Assembly (NCBI RefSeq): GCF_900182595.1
Contig: NZ_FXTN01000011.1
Span: 186,001 to 250,000 of the forward strand
DNA from: Pedobacter westerhofensis
GTDB taxonomy: Bacteria > Bacteroidota > Bacteroidia > Sphingobacteriales > Sphingobacteriaceae
Reading direction: 5' to 3'
Length of the DNA: 64,000 nucleotides
The position numbers were made by a program, and so were the translations under genes. Shown piece by piece: positions 7,865 through 17,119 of the stretch. Positions within the stretch are counted from its first letter, which is position 1. Every line of letters starts with the position of its first letter. The notes under the pieces were generated by a model. It ran no database searches. It saw only the letters and a program-made list of their open reading frames with translations, and was not told the DNA's origin.

Positions 7865-10800
7865 TTAAACAGTTGCAAGCGGCAGCGTAAACCAAAACGT
7901 GCTCCCTTCGCCAACCACACTGTTTACGCCGATCTCGCCCTCGTTCTTTTTCACGATCTCAGCACAGATATACAATCCAAGACCAAGACCGGAATATTGT
8001 AATCCGGTAGTATCTACCCGGTAGTACCGGTCAAAAAGATGCGGCAGTTTATCTTCACCAATACCAGGCCCGCCGTCGGTAACAGAAACTTTAGCCATAT
8101 TTCCAACCTTTTCAATCGTAACCTGGATATCTTTTACTTCAGGTGCATATTTAATTGCATTGTTTACAAAATTGATCATTACCTGATCAATCCGTTCCGC
8201 GTCTGCAAAAACTACCAGTTCCAGCTCACCGGTGGTGATGATGTTATAGATCCCTCCCATTCTCACATGCTGACAGCAGTCTTCAATCACTTTATATAAC
8301 ACAAAGTTTGTTTTGTTCAGATGAAGGTGCCCCTGGTTAAAACGGCTGGCATTTAGTAAATCTTCTATCAGGATGCTTACCTTTTCCAGGCTTCTGTTAG
8401 ATACATCGATCAGTGAATTAAGTATTGTAGGTGATGGATTATCCTTCATCCTGTGAATCAATTGCAGAGAAGCCTTTAAACTGGTAATGGGTGTTTTCAA
8501 TTCATGACTGGCAATACTGATAAAATCATCCTTTTGCTTTAACAGTTCAAGCGTTGCCTGGTCATGCGCCTTTTGGGCAGTAATGTCAAGCGAGGTTCCC
8601 ACAAACCGATAAGCTATCCCATGGAGGTTAAAATAAGCTTTGCCTTTAAATTTTATCCATTTGAGATGATTACTTTTTGGTTCAATGGTACGGAATTCTT
8701 TTTCATACTCTCCTTCACTGGCTCCTGCCAGGGCAGCTTTCAAAGCCTGGCCAATCTCCTCCCTGTCATCCTGATGAATCATTTTAATAAAACTTTTATA
8801 ATCAGTTTCATCCGCAGAAGAGAGGCCCAGCATTTCCCTGCTGCGCTGGTCGAGAATGAGTTCATCATGCTGGGGATTGTAATCCCAGGTGCCCAACCCG
8901 GCTGCATCTACGGCAATCTTGAGGCGCTCTTTACTTTCTTTAAATAAAATTTCTACTTCTGCCAGTCCTTCTTCAACCTTACGCTTATCGGTCATATCTT
9001 CAATAGCGAGGATAATCAGTTGTTCGCCATTTACATTATCCAGCTGGCGGGTGTTTACACACATCACCCTGCGGCCAATGGTAGGAAAAACTTGCGTTAC
9101 TTCATAATCGGCAAACACTTTTTTCTCAGGCAATATACTTTCCAAAAGTTCGCGGAGAGCGGGAATATCCCACTGTTTATTTCCCAGGTCATAAAAATAT
9201 CGACCTTCAGTTTCCCCTTTGGTCACTTTAAACTTGGTATAAAAACCACCGGTAGCGCGTTTCACTTTTAATTCTTTATCGAGAATAATCAAGGGGTCCC
9301 TGATGGTATTGATAATGGCCTCAGTGTAAATCCTTGAATTGCTCAACTGGTCGTTACGGTCCAGCAGCTCACTGTTCACAATGTTGATTTCCTCATTGGT
9401 GCTTTGCAGTTCTTCTTTTGACGTTTCCAGCTCTTCATTCAGGCTCTGCAATTCTTCGCTTCCGGACAGCAGCTCTTCATTGGCACTTTGCAGTTCTTCA
9501 TTTACAGCTTCCTGATCTTCAGTAACGGTCCTCATATCCGAACGGGACAGCAGAAGCTCTTTCTCCAGCTGTTCAATCCTCAGGTCTTTCGCATCTGTAA
9601 TTTTCTTTTTGCTGCTGCCGGATTTGCCGGATTGTACAGTAACTGCAAACCCATTTTCAAACATGATCAGATAATGCAGGTCCAGGGCACCCGTTAAGGG
9701 GGTGATCTCCATAGTTACATAGCGCTGGGCACCATTTAAACTGAAAAGAACATTTTCTTTCCGTGCCACATCGCTCGTGCGCCTGGCCTCATGCAGCAGA
9801 TTTCGTAATTCAAAAGAAAGCCCTTCGCGCGCCATCTTCAATAAATTGAGACTGGCTTTACCCGGAGAAAGTGTTAGCCAGGTATCTGTTGTGCCCCGAA
9901 ACTGCACGATATCATAGTTTTCGTTAACCAAAACACCTGCGGGCGCATATTTCGATAAAATTACCTCATCGGCAAGCTTAAACACATCCTGTGTACCGGC
10001 TTCTGCGGGAAGGTTTTTATCCAGATTCTTAAAATTCCGGCCCTGATCCAGCATGGTAACCTGCATGAAACGCTTACGGAGACCGTTCGGTTTAAAAATG
10101 CGCTCCAGGTTATTATAGGTATTGAAAAGATCCTCGTTCTTACCTATACTTTCAGATTTGCCCAGTATCAAAAAACCTTCGGGGTTTAAAGAGTAATGAA
10201 ATGTGTTGAACACTCTTTTTTGCAGCACCGGTTCAAGGTAGATAAGCACATTGCGGCAGCTGATCAGGTCAACTTTAGAAAAAGGAGGATCTTTTAACAG
10301 GTTGTGATGTGCAAAAACGCACATATCACGAATATTTTTATTGACCAGGAAATTGCCGTCGATTTTGGTAAAAAACTGTTTCAGGCGCTCCGGGCTAAGC
10401 CCTTCAATGTCCGAAGGCCTGTAAATACCGGTCCTGGCTTTGGCTATAGCAGTTTCAGAAATATCGGTGGCAAAGATCTGAATTTTCATCAGGGATGCTC
10501 TGTCGCCCAAATATTCGTGTAAACATATCGCAAACGAATAAGCTTCCTCACCTGTAGCACAACCGGCTATCCAGATGCGTATAGACTCATTAGGGCTTTT
10601 TTGGTTGAGCAATGCCGGCAATACTACACTGCAAAAAAGTTCAAAACTGGCAGGATCACGAAAAAAATCCGTCACAGAAATCAGCATGTCGTTGTATAAG
10701 GCATCCTGCTCCTGTTTGTGCTCACGCAAATAGATCAGATAATCCTGCGGTTTTTCTGCTCTGGATATCGCCATCCGGCGGATGATCCGCCGTTTCAGCG

Positions 10801-11533
10801 TACTGGGTTTGTAATACGTAAAATCTACACCCCTTCTCACGCGCAAAACAGTTAGTATCTGCTTAAAAACCTCCTCGTCCTGCTCAGGAACTTTACCATT
10901 GGTTTCTGCTGCTGCTAAATCTGTTTGAAAAGGATGATTAATCGTCATCAGATGCTCCACGATCCTGGCAGGCGGAAGTACAAAATCTACGGAACCAGAG
11001 CTGATGGCGCTTTTTGGCATCCCCTCATAAGCAGCAGTGTCTTCGTCCTGCGCAAAGGTCATCCCTCCATATGCCTTGATTACTTCCAGGCCTAATGTTC
11101 CGTCAGTCATCGTACCAGACAGGATCACGCCTACCGCATAACTCTGGTGCACAACAGCCAGTGAAGAAAAAAACAAATCGATAATCTTCACCTTAAAATG
11201 CTTGTCGTCTAACGGCGCCAGCTGCAGGATACCATCTGTAGAGGTAAGGATCTTATTGGCCGGGATGATGTAGAAGTGATCTACTTCAAGATGTATGTTA
11301 TTGGTGATCTGATAGACAGGAATTAAAGAAATCTTTCTAAGGATCTCCGGCAATACGCTGGTATGATTTGGGCTCAGGTGTTGTACAAACACATAAGCCA
11401 TGCCCGATTTCTTTGGAATAGCCTTAATAAACTGGCTGATGGCTTCCAGTCCTCCTGCCGATGCTCCAATTCCAACAACAGGGAACTGGTTAGACGTTAC
11501 AGGGTCTTCAGCAGACCCTCTTGTTTTGTTCAT
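7865..11533 (-). CDS. CheB-CheR-PAS hybrid sensor histidine kinase
   Basis: A 1222-residue cytoplasmic signalling protein without membrane segments. Domains in order: CheB methylesterase (about 15-190) with triad Ser25 (GIGASAGG), His52 (VQHLSPNH) and Asp144 (SGTMTDG); CheR methyltransferase (about 210-480) with VTDFFRDP and the SAM site IWIAGCATGEEAYS; a PAS-like segment; a long heptad coiled coil rich in EELQS/NEEL (about 650-730); two PAS domains, the second closed by a PAC strand (YRFVGTSLDITAQK); HisKA with His1010 (ASHELKTP); and a HATPase with NNAIKYAP, DGGPGIG and GLGLGLYI. The CheB receiver domain is absent and there is no C-terminal receiver. No chemotaxis genes are nearby, so it probably senses redox or light-like cues rather than directing chemotaxis. 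Confidence 0.93.
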   Translation of the reverse strand: MNKTRGSAEDPVTSNQFPVVGIGASAGGLEAISQFIKAIPKKSGMAYVFVQHLSPNHTSVLPEILRKISLIPVYQITNNIHLEVDHFYIIPANKILTSTDGILQLAPLDDKHFKVKIIDLFFSSLAVVHQSYAVGVILSGTMTDGTLGLEVIKAYGGMTFAQDEDTAAYEGMPKSAISSGSVDFVLPPARIVEHLMTINHPFQTDLAAAETNGKVPEQDEEVFKQILTVLRVRRGVDFTYYKPSTLKRRIIRRMAISRAEKPQDYLIYLREHKQEQDALYNDMLISVTDFFRDPASFELFCSVVLPALLNQKSPNESIRIWIAGCATGEEAYSFAICLHEYLGDRASLMKIQIFATDISETAIAKARTGIYRPSDIEGLSPERLKQFFTKIDGNFLVNKNIRDMCVFAHHNLLKDPPFSKVDLISCRNVLIYLEPVLQKRVFNTFHYSLNPEGFLILGKSESIGKNEDLFNTYNNLERIFKPNGLRKRFMQVTMLDQGRNFKNLDKNLPAEAGTQDVFKLADEVILSKYAPAGVLVNENYDIVQFRGTTDTWLTLSPGKASLNLLKMAREGLSFELRNLLHEARRTSDVARKENVLFSLNGAQRYVTMEITPLTGALDLHYLIMFENGFAVTVQSGKSGSSKKKITDAKDLRIEQLEKELLLSRSDMRTVTEDQEAVNEELQSANEELLSGSEELQSLNEELETSKEELQSTNEEINIVNSELLDRNDQLSNSRIYTEAIINTIRDPLIILDKELKVKRATGGFYTKFKVTKGETEGRYFYDLGNKQWDIPALRELLESILPEKKVFADYEVTQVFPTIGRRVMCVNTRQLDNVNGEQLIILAIEDMTDKRKVEEGLAEVEILFKESKERLKIAVDAAGLGTWDYNPQHDELILDQRSREMLGLSSADETDYKSFIKMIHQDDREEIGQALKAALAGASEGEYEKEFRTIEPKSNHLKWIKFKGKAYFNLHGIAYRFVGTSLDITAQKAHDQATLELLKQKDDFISIASHELKTPITSLKASLQLIHRMKDNPSPTILNSLIDVSNRSLEKVSILIEDLLNASRFNQGHLHLNKTNFVLYKVIEDCCQHVRMGGIYNIITTGELELVVFADAERIDQVMINFVNNAIKYAPEVKDIQVTIEKVGNMAKVSVTDGGPGIGEDKLPHLFDRYYRVDTTGLQYSGLGLGLYICAEIVKKNEGEIGVNSVVGEGSTFWFTLPLATV

Positions 11534-11688
11534 TAAATCGGCTTAAGATAAAAGTAATGAGTCAACTCTATTAAAGATGAGCTCAGCTTGTAATTTGCAG
11601 GATGATGTATAAAGATACCCTTTATTAAACGTTAAGATGGAAGAAATCATACAAGTATGCAATTATACTTACGAACACGTATAAACCA

Positions 11689-11728
11689 CAAAGCCGGCTA
11701 TCTTCATTACAGAAAATAACCGGCTTTG
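11689..11728 (-). terminator. Hairpin downstream of the acyl-CoA dehydrogenase gene
   Basis: CAAAGCCGG (11689-11697) and CCGGCTTTG (11720-11728) form a perfect 9-bp stem with a 22-base loop, 16 bases past the stop codon of the minus-strand gene. The T-tract is weak. Confidence 0.5.
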
Positions 11729-11743
11729 AATATGAATTTAAGT

Positions 11744-13243
11744 TTATGCAAACTTAAGCCATGAACTTTGTTCTGCGTACTCCTCAACAACCTGAACGGT
11801 GTTGTCAAATTTAAATGAGCTCATCAGTGCAGCTATTTCCTGGCGCATAGTATCAATACAATTCTGCACCAGATCGTTCCTAAATCCTTTTTTATCCAGA
11901 TCAAGCACATAACTGATACAGATGATCCTTGCCAGGATTTTTCCAAGGTCAACCAGCTTACGCTGAGAAAGAACCTGACTGATCGTAAAATTCAGATCAT
12001 TTTTAAAGTGGATACAGGCTTCAGAGGTGAGCGCCAGTTCTTTAAGGAAGTCAAATAGGTGCAGTTGTTTTTGTTTCTTCATTGCACGGGTGATCATTTC
12101 AGCAATCTGTGCGTATAACATTTCATTGGAGCCCTCAAAGATCTGGAAAGGCCTGCTGTCCATAATCCCGCGGCCCCCGATATGGCTGATCCTGTAACCA
12201 TTGGCACCGGAAAGCTGTACAAGCAGCTGTGAACATTCCTGCATCAGGTCTGTCACTACCGCTTTCATGGTATTGGCTTCCAGGCCTTCTGTAGCCAGGT
12301 TATGCGCAATTCCGCTGATTTCACTGCTTTTGGCGCACATGGCAGAACAGATCGTATAGGCCGACTGCATTCTTGAGATGGAAAACTGTACCTGGTCAAT
12401 GGCCAGCAGGTTACCGCTGCCAACCATTCTTTTTGTACAATGCTCAATGGCTTCGTCCAGCATACGCTTGATAAAGCCCATTCCCATCCCCGGGAACTGC
12501 ATTCGGCTGCGGTGCAAAATATCGAGCATCATTTTGATGCCGGTAGTTTCAGGCTGCAGCCTGAAGTTTGCAGGAACTTCAAGGTCAAGTTTATTTAATC
12601 CGTAAGGGATCATGTATAATCCCGCATTATCATATAGTTCTTCTACAACAACCTGCTGTTGTTTGATGGTATTGTCGCTGATAAAGAAATCGATGTCCCT
12701 GCCCAGTTCGCCATTGTCCAGCGCTTTTCGTGAAGCAATAATCCAGTAGTCCGCCAGCCCGGTTAGCCCCTGCCAGTGTTTGGTGCCCTTAATGCGGTAA
12801 CCATTTTTTGTTTCCTGATTGAGGGTTTTCATGTTCAGCGCATCACTGCCGTAATCAGGCTCAGTGATCATCAGTCCGCCCATATTCTGATTTTCCAGAA
12901 AACGGTGGAATATTCCTTTTTTTACCGATTCATCGGCATATTTTGAAACAGGCTCCAGGAAAAGTGCAATATTGATTCCAAAGGTAAGTGACAGGGGTAG
13001 CGACTCATATGAAGCTGCGGCTAAAATGCCCAGGCATTCTTTCACTTTACTGCCGCGTCCACCAAAATTTTCAGGAATAGCAACAGACAATGGTCTTTCA
13101 GCCAGAATCTCAGTTAATATCTCAGGTGGCAGCCCGCGGTCTAAACTCAGTTTATTGATATCTTCTTTTTCGTGAAATAAGTACTTCAGTGTTTTTTCAA
13201 AGTCTTTCAGGAACTCCGAAAACTTGATGTCGGTCAGTGTCAT
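11744..13243 (-). CDS. Acyl-CoA dehydrogenase family protein
   Basis: A 499-residue flavoprotein of the acyl-CoA dehydrogenase fold, expected to insert a double bond next to an acyl thioester and pass electrons to ETF. Readable landmarks: PENFGGRGS (about 57-65), substrate/FAD loop ITEPDYGSDA (126-135), and PFQIFEGSNEM with candidate catalytic Glu370. It is longer than the usual 380-residue enzymes because of a C-terminal helical extension (about 390-499), as in Bacteroidota proteins of uncertain substrate. It stands alone with a long 5' region shared with the divergent pseudouridine synthase, so substrate and pathway cannot be inferred from neighbours. Confidence 0.88.
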   Translation of the reverse strand: MTLTDIKFSEFLKDFEKTLKYLFHEKEDINKLSLDRGLPPEILTEILAERPLSVAIPENFGGRGSKVKECLGILAAASYESLPLSLTFGINIALFLEPVSKYADESVKKGIFHRFLENQNMGGLMITEPDYGSDALNMKTLNQETKNGYRIKGTKHWQGLTGLADYWIIASRKALDNGELGRDIDFFISDNTIKQQQVVVEELYDNAGLYMIPYGLNKLDLEVPANFRLQPETTGIKMMLDILHRSRMQFPGMGMGFIKRMLDEAIEHCTKRMVGSGNLLAIDQVQFSISRMQSAYTICSAMCAKSSEISGIAHNLATEGLEANTMKAVVTDLMQECSQLLVQLSGANGYRISHIGGRGIMDSRPFQIFEGSNEMLYAQIAEMITRAMKKQKQLHLFDFLKELALTSEACIHFKNDLNFTISQVLSQRKLVDLGKILARIICISYVLDLDKKGFRNDLVQNCIDTMRQEIAALMSSFKFDNTVQVVEEYAEQSSWLKFA

Positions 13244-13429
13244 ATATAGTGTATTATCTTATTAGATCTATTGGAGAACGAAATTCGAAGGTAACCAAGC
13301 CATCCTTTGCAGTAAATGATATCGGTCATCTTTCGGGAAACATTTTAAATCCTTTAAGAAATCGTGTTTTTATCGTCACTCATTATATGCCATACCGCAT
13401 ATAAAGTACGTAAGGTACTATAAATATCG

Positions 13430-13463
13430 CAAAGTTATTATTTATAATCATACTAAATAGCAA
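13430..13463 (-). promoter_or_regulatory. Candidate promoter for the acyl-CoA dehydrogenase gene
   Basis: On the minus strand TTG (13463-13461) and TAACTTTG (13437-13430) are 23 bases apart and match the Bacteroidota -33/-7 elements. It would give a leader of roughly 180 bases. The spacing is at the long end of the accepted range. Confidence 0.35.
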
Positions 13464-13518
13464 AATCTCATTATTTCGACTTAATAAGTCTGTTTTTGAT
13501 CATTCGATATTTAAAAGG

Positions 13519-13537
13519 TAACATAATGTTATCTTTG
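13519..13537 (+). promoter_or_regulatory. -7 element with overlapping palindrome before the pseudouridine synthase gene
   Basis: TATCTTTG (13530-13537) fits the Bacteroidota -7 consensus and lies 11 bases before the ATG at 13549. The palindrome TAACATAATGTTA (13519-13531) overlaps its upstream edge, a position suited to repression. No clear -33 TTG was found at the normal distance. Confidence 0.45.
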
Positions 13538-13548
13538 CCAAAAAATAT

Positions 13549-14244
13549 ATGCTGAATATTATCTACCAGGACGAACATTTAATTGCGATCAACAAACCTC
13601 ATGGACTGCTGGTGCACCGTTCTCCGATTGCGAATGATGCAAAAGAGTTTGCGCTGCAGATGCTGCGGGATCAGATAGGTAAATATGTGAGCCCTGTTCA
13701 CCGCCTCGACAGGAAAACCGGTGGCCTGCTCCTTTTCACTTTTGAAAAAGATGTAGAAATTGCGATGCATAAGCAATTCCAGGAAGGCCTGGTAAAGAAG
13801 AAATACAAAGCAATTGTGAGAGGATATTCGCCCGAAAGTATGGATATCGACTATCCGCTGGTGAAAGAAAATGGCATGATCCAGGATGCCTTCACTTCTT
13901 TTGTTACATTAAAACAGGCAGAACTGGATATCGCGCTGGGCCAGCATCCCACTTCAAGATATTCATTGGTTGAGGCCAGGCCTACAACTGGCAGAATGCA
14001 CCAGCTGAGAAAACATTTTGCGCATATATTTTATCCGATCATTGGCGACAGAAAACATGGCTGTAATAAACAGAACAGGTTTTTTAAGGAACAATGGGAC
14101 ATGACTACCATGTTACTGCACGCTTCTGAACTCTCTTTTGATCACCCTGTAACCAAAGAGCCTCTGCACCTTACTGCGCCTTTACATGACGAATTTAAAA
14201 GGGTGATGAAGCTCATGAACTGGGAGCTTAGTGATAACGATTAA
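13549..14244 (+). CDS. truC: TruC-like tRNA pseudouridine synthase
   Basis: A 231-residue RluA-family pseudouridine synthase. It starts with LNIIYQDEHLIAINKPHGLLVH and carries the catalytic aspartate Asp54 in VHRLDRKTGG. The second half has RPTTGRMHQLRKHFAH and IIGDRKHGCNKQNRFFKE; the GD-KHG-NRFF arrangement is characteristic of TruC, which modifies U65 of tRNA, rather than RluC/RluD. There is no N-terminal S4 domain, as expected for TruC. Assignment between TruC and a related RluA-type enzyme rests on these motifs. The start lies 11 bases after a TATCTTTG -7 box, so the transcript would have a very short leader. Confidence 0.82.
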   Translation: MLNIIYQDEHLIAINKPHGLLVHRSPIANDAKEFALQMLRDQIGKYVSPVHRLDRKTGGLLLFTFEKDVEIAMHKQFQEGLVKKKYKAIVRGYSPESMDIDYPLVKENGMIQDAFTSFVTLKQAELDIALGQHPTSRYSLVEARPTTGRMHQLRKHFAHIFYPIIGDRKHGCNKQNRFFKEQWDMTTMLLHASELSFDHPVTKEPLHLTAPLHDEFKRVMKLMNWELSDND

Positions 14245-14324
14245 AACCACTTTTACGAAATGGAGCGCAAATACCACCCTGGAGATTAATATTTTTCATT
14301 CGTCACGGACGTGTACGGATGAGA

Positions 14325-16508
14325 TCAGTTAGACAGATCATTATTATCAATCGCTCTTTTATTTTTTTTGATCTTACCTTTTAAGGCGCCGAAATTATAG
14401 TTGAGGCTAAACCTGTAGCTGTTAAAATAATTTTGGGCTGAGTTGATTTGCGAGAATGCCGCACCAGCGATTATGGTTTTAGCATTCCTGTATTTTACAA
14501 ACAGATTGCTGGCCACAGCCGATACAGATATTTTATCTTTAATCAGATCCTTGTACAAGCTTAGTGAAGAACTGACCATCCCATTTGTAGTGCCCTGAAA
14601 GCCTGTGGGGTTTCTGCTTCTGATAGTCAGGCTTCCGTTTGCACGCCAGCTTTTTTTAAAATCGTATCCCGTGGACAGGTTTACGCTATAGGTAAATAAT
14701 TCCTTTTCTACATAGGCGCCATCAGCCTCGCCGGCGATCCAGAAATAGATGATACTTCCATTCAAACTTGCGTTCCATCTTTTTGTAAAAGACCGGTTGA
14801 TATTAACGAAACTACTCAACCCATCTATTCTTCCGGTATTCCGGTAAGTTGTGCGGGTAATCCCAGTAAGCGGGTCAAAAGATGATACAGCCAGATCGGC
14901 ATTACGAAGATAGGAATAATCAAATCCTACCGTCGCTGCCGTTTTCCCGGAAAACGTATATCCAGCCTGCATGTCGTTCACGAGTACAGGTTTTAAATCC
15001 GGGTTACCTGCTGATTCGAAATTAGGGTTAATCCGGTTTACAAACGGGTTCAGCCTGTTGATTCCCGGTCGTTTGATCCGCTGTGTAAAGCCAAAATTCA
15101 GGCTGTTTCCACTGGCAAAGTTTATATTGGCACTCAGGCTTGGGATCAGCCGGAAATAATTTTGAGAAGCCTTTGATGAACTGGACAGAAAATCGGCGTC
15201 AATTACAGTCTGCTCTACTCTCAGTCCTCCCTGAAAGCTCCAGCTTTTTAAGCTGAGGGCATATGAGTTATAGGCACTGAAAACCTTTTGGGTATAAGTA
15301 AACAGATCTGACTGATCCGGACGCAATTCAAATTGCTGCCTCATCGTGGCGTCTGTCAGCCACTTAAAGTTGCTATTCTGGTTCCTGAATATCCCTTTTA
15401 TACCACCTTCGATATTTAGTTTTCGCAGTGGCTGCACATAATCAACCTGTACAGTTTGTTCTCTGGCTTGTTCCTGATTGTTCTGCTGATAATCCGGCAA
15501 TAGAAAATTTACAGGATCAAGAACCAGTACCTGATTAAACTGATCCTTTTTGTTATTGCTGTATTGGTATGAGAAGGTGAGCAAGCGGTTTTTCTCTGCA
15601 TTAAATCCGATTTGATAATTTAAGGATATATCCGTCACTCTACCCTTCCCCGCACCTGTGTTGGAAAGCTGATATTGCTGCATTTCATTTCCTGGCTGAT
15701 CCAGGTTAACCTGTTGCCGACCGTGATCTGTACTATTGCTGCCATAAAAATTGAATTGTGCTGAGATCAGGTTCAGTGAATCAAGTTCATAACTCATCTC
15801 CGACCCGAAATAACCGCCTTTACTGTTGCTTTTTGTGTAGCCTTCCTGGGTTAACATTGAGGGCAATATACCAGCAGTTGTTCTGATCGTAGATGTACTG
15901 GTTTCAGGAATATCCCGCAAATTTGCCCCTCCGAAGGCAGAAATCCCCAGCTTCCCTTGTCTGAGCGTAAAAGCCCCACCTGCTCCTGGTCCGCCGGCCG
16001 GAAATTGCTCATTAATATTAGCCGTACCGTTGTAACCGTTCTCTGTCTTTTTAATAGTGATGATATTGATGATCCCGGCTAAACCTTCAGCGTCATATTT
16101 AGAAGAAGGAATAGTGATCACTTCTATATGTTGTATGGTACTGGCAGGTATACTTTTAAGCAAATCACTTAGGTTATTTTGAAGGACACCGGTGGCTTTT
16201 CCATTTAGCAATAACTTGAAATTTGAGTTCCCCTTTAGCAGTACACGGTCGCTGCCATCTACTGAAAGATAAGGAATTTTATTCATCATGGTTAATACAG
16301 AATTGCTTCTGCTCTCAGGATCAGCCTGCAGATTGTAGATGATACGGTCAGGCTTTTGTTTAACAAGCGTTTTGCGTGCTGTTACTTCTACTTCTTTTAA
16401 TCTGCGAACAGAATCCTGTTTATTCAGCTGCTGTGCTGACGAAGCAAAAGTACAAAACAATAAAGCAGCTATGATAATGTTCCGGATCTTTGTACTGATA
16501 ATTTGCAT
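14325..16508 (-). CDS. TonB-receptor-like outer-membrane beta-barrel protein
   Basis: A 727-residue outer-membrane protein with a signal peptide ending SSA/QQL (about residue 25). A plug-like domain follows directly (KEVEVTARKTLVKQKPDRIIYN, about 38-60, to IINIITIKK near 150). From there to about 705 the protein is a run of amphipathic beta strands rich in aromatic and asparagine residues, matching the outer-membrane barrel family 3 found in Bacteroidota. The usual carboxypeptidase-like N-terminal domain is absent. The barrel ends near SLNYNFG and a polar tail follows. The ligand is unknown, and no SusD partner or transport gene is adjacent. Confidence 0.85.
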   Translation of the reverse strand: MQIISTKIRNIIIAALLFCTFASSAQQLNKQDSVRRLKEVEVTARKTLVKQKPDRIIYNLQADPESRSNSVLTMMNKIPYLSVDGSDRVLLKGNSNFKLLLNGKATGVLQNNLSDLLKSIPASTIQHIEVITIPSSKYDAEGLAGIINIITIKKTENGYNGTANINEQFPAGGPGAGGAFTLRQGKLGISAFGGANLRDIPETSTSTIRTTAGILPSMLTQEGYTKSNSKGGYFGSEMSYELDSLNLISAQFNFYGSNSTDHGRQQVNLDQPGNEMQQYQLSNTGAGKGRVTDISLNYQIGFNAEKNRLLTFSYQYSNNKKDQFNQVLVLDPVNFLLPDYQQNNQEQAREQTVQVDYVQPLRKLNIEGGIKGIFRNQNSNFKWLTDATMRQQFELRPDQSDLFTYTQKVFSAYNSYALSLKSWSFQGGLRVEQTVIDADFLSSSSKASQNYFRLIPSLSANINFASGNSLNFGFTQRIKRPGINRLNPFVNRINPNFESAGNPDLKPVLVNDMQAGYTFSGKTAATVGFDYSYLRNADLAVSSFDPLTGITRTTYRNTGRIDGLSSFVNINRSFTKRWNASLNGSIIYFWIAGEADGAYVEKELFTYSVNLSTGYDFKKSWRANGSLTIRSRNPTGFQGTTNGMVSSSLSLYKDLIKDKISVSAVASNLFVKYRNAKTIIAGAAFSQINSAQNYFNSYRFSLNYNFGALKGKIKKNKRAIDNNDLSN

Positions 16509-16658
16509 AAAATATAGGCGTTAATCTATAAGCATGAAGGATAAAATTAAGACATAGGGATCCCTGCCGGGATGGTTACCAGACTTAGAATGACACCGCA
16601 AAGATTGATGAAAAGCAGGGCAGAAAATAGCCTTGCTCTGGTGACAGGTTAAGTTGAG

Positions 16659-16997
16659 CTATTCCCGGTTGTTCCTGAAGATCATATAATTTAAAACCAG
16701 GCTTAGTCCGCCAAATAAAAATACCATCGCTAAGAAAGCAGTGGACCGTGAAACACCCCAGTGATAGGTAGCTACGTGACCCATTAAAATTCCTACAGCA
16801 ATCCCCACGAGAAGCATTCCATATTTTAAAGTCAGGAAATTTGAATATTTGATAGAATTAAATGGAGAAGCTGGCACTCCTTTTTCCAGCATAGACATCC
16901 GTTCACGGTGACGGGTCACCAGGTACACATATATCACACCAAATATTGCAGCAAACGAACCGATTGATACAATTGCATCCCTTGTAATCTCATCCAT
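16659..16997 (-). CDS. DUF6249-type small membrane protein
   Basis: A 112-residue protein with three hydrophobic segments (about 10-30, 58-76 and 85-105) separated by a basic loop containing RHRERMSMLEKGVP. This layout matches the DUF6249 family common in Bacteroidota, often encoded beside an ECF sigma factor and its anti-sigma partner. Here it is divergent from such a sigma gene and carries its own copy of the same ECF-type promoter, so co-regulation is supported by sequence. The molecular function is unknown. Confidence 0.8.
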   Translation of the reverse strand: MDEITRDAIVSIGSFAAIFGVIYVYLVTRHRERMSMLEKGVPASPFNSIKYSNFLTLKYGMLLVGIAVGILMGHVATYHWGVSRSTAFLAMVFLFGGLSLVLNYMIFRNNRE

Positions 16998-17020
16998 AAC
17001 TTCTTCTCAATTTATACCCC

Positions 17021-17051
17021 ATATGACAGACGTTGCAGGGAGATGGTTACA
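17021..17051 (-). promoter_or_regulatory. ECF-type promoter driving the DUF6249 gene
   Basis: Read on the minus strand, TGTAACC (17051-17045) and GTCATAT (17027-17021) are separated by exactly 17 bases. The two boxes and spacing are identical to the plus-strand promoter of the divergent sigma gene. GTAAC and GTC boxes are typical of ECF sigma recognition. The downstream start codon is 23 bases away. Confidence 0.75.
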
Positions 17052-17082
17052 TCATATACCTAAAAATATAAACCGCTTAATC

Positions 17083-17113
17083 TGTAACCATCCTGTTTAG
17101 TCTTCTGTCATAT
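17083..17113 (+). promoter_or_regulatory. Autoregulatory ECF-type promoter of the sigma gene
   Basis: TGTAACC (17083-17089) and GTCATAT (17107-17113) are 17 bases apart, matching the minus-strand promoter base for base in both boxes and in the adjoining ATC and TCT. The start codon begins seven bases after the -10 box, so the message would be nearly or fully leaderless. Confidence 0.75.
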
Positions 17114-17119
17114 AGATAC

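Noticed and set aside
16560..16600. TAACCATC upstream of the barrel receptor as a third ECF promoter
   Set aside because: On the minus strand the nearest GTC box is 20 bases away rather than 17 and reads GTCTTA, so it fails the spacing seen in the two good promoters.
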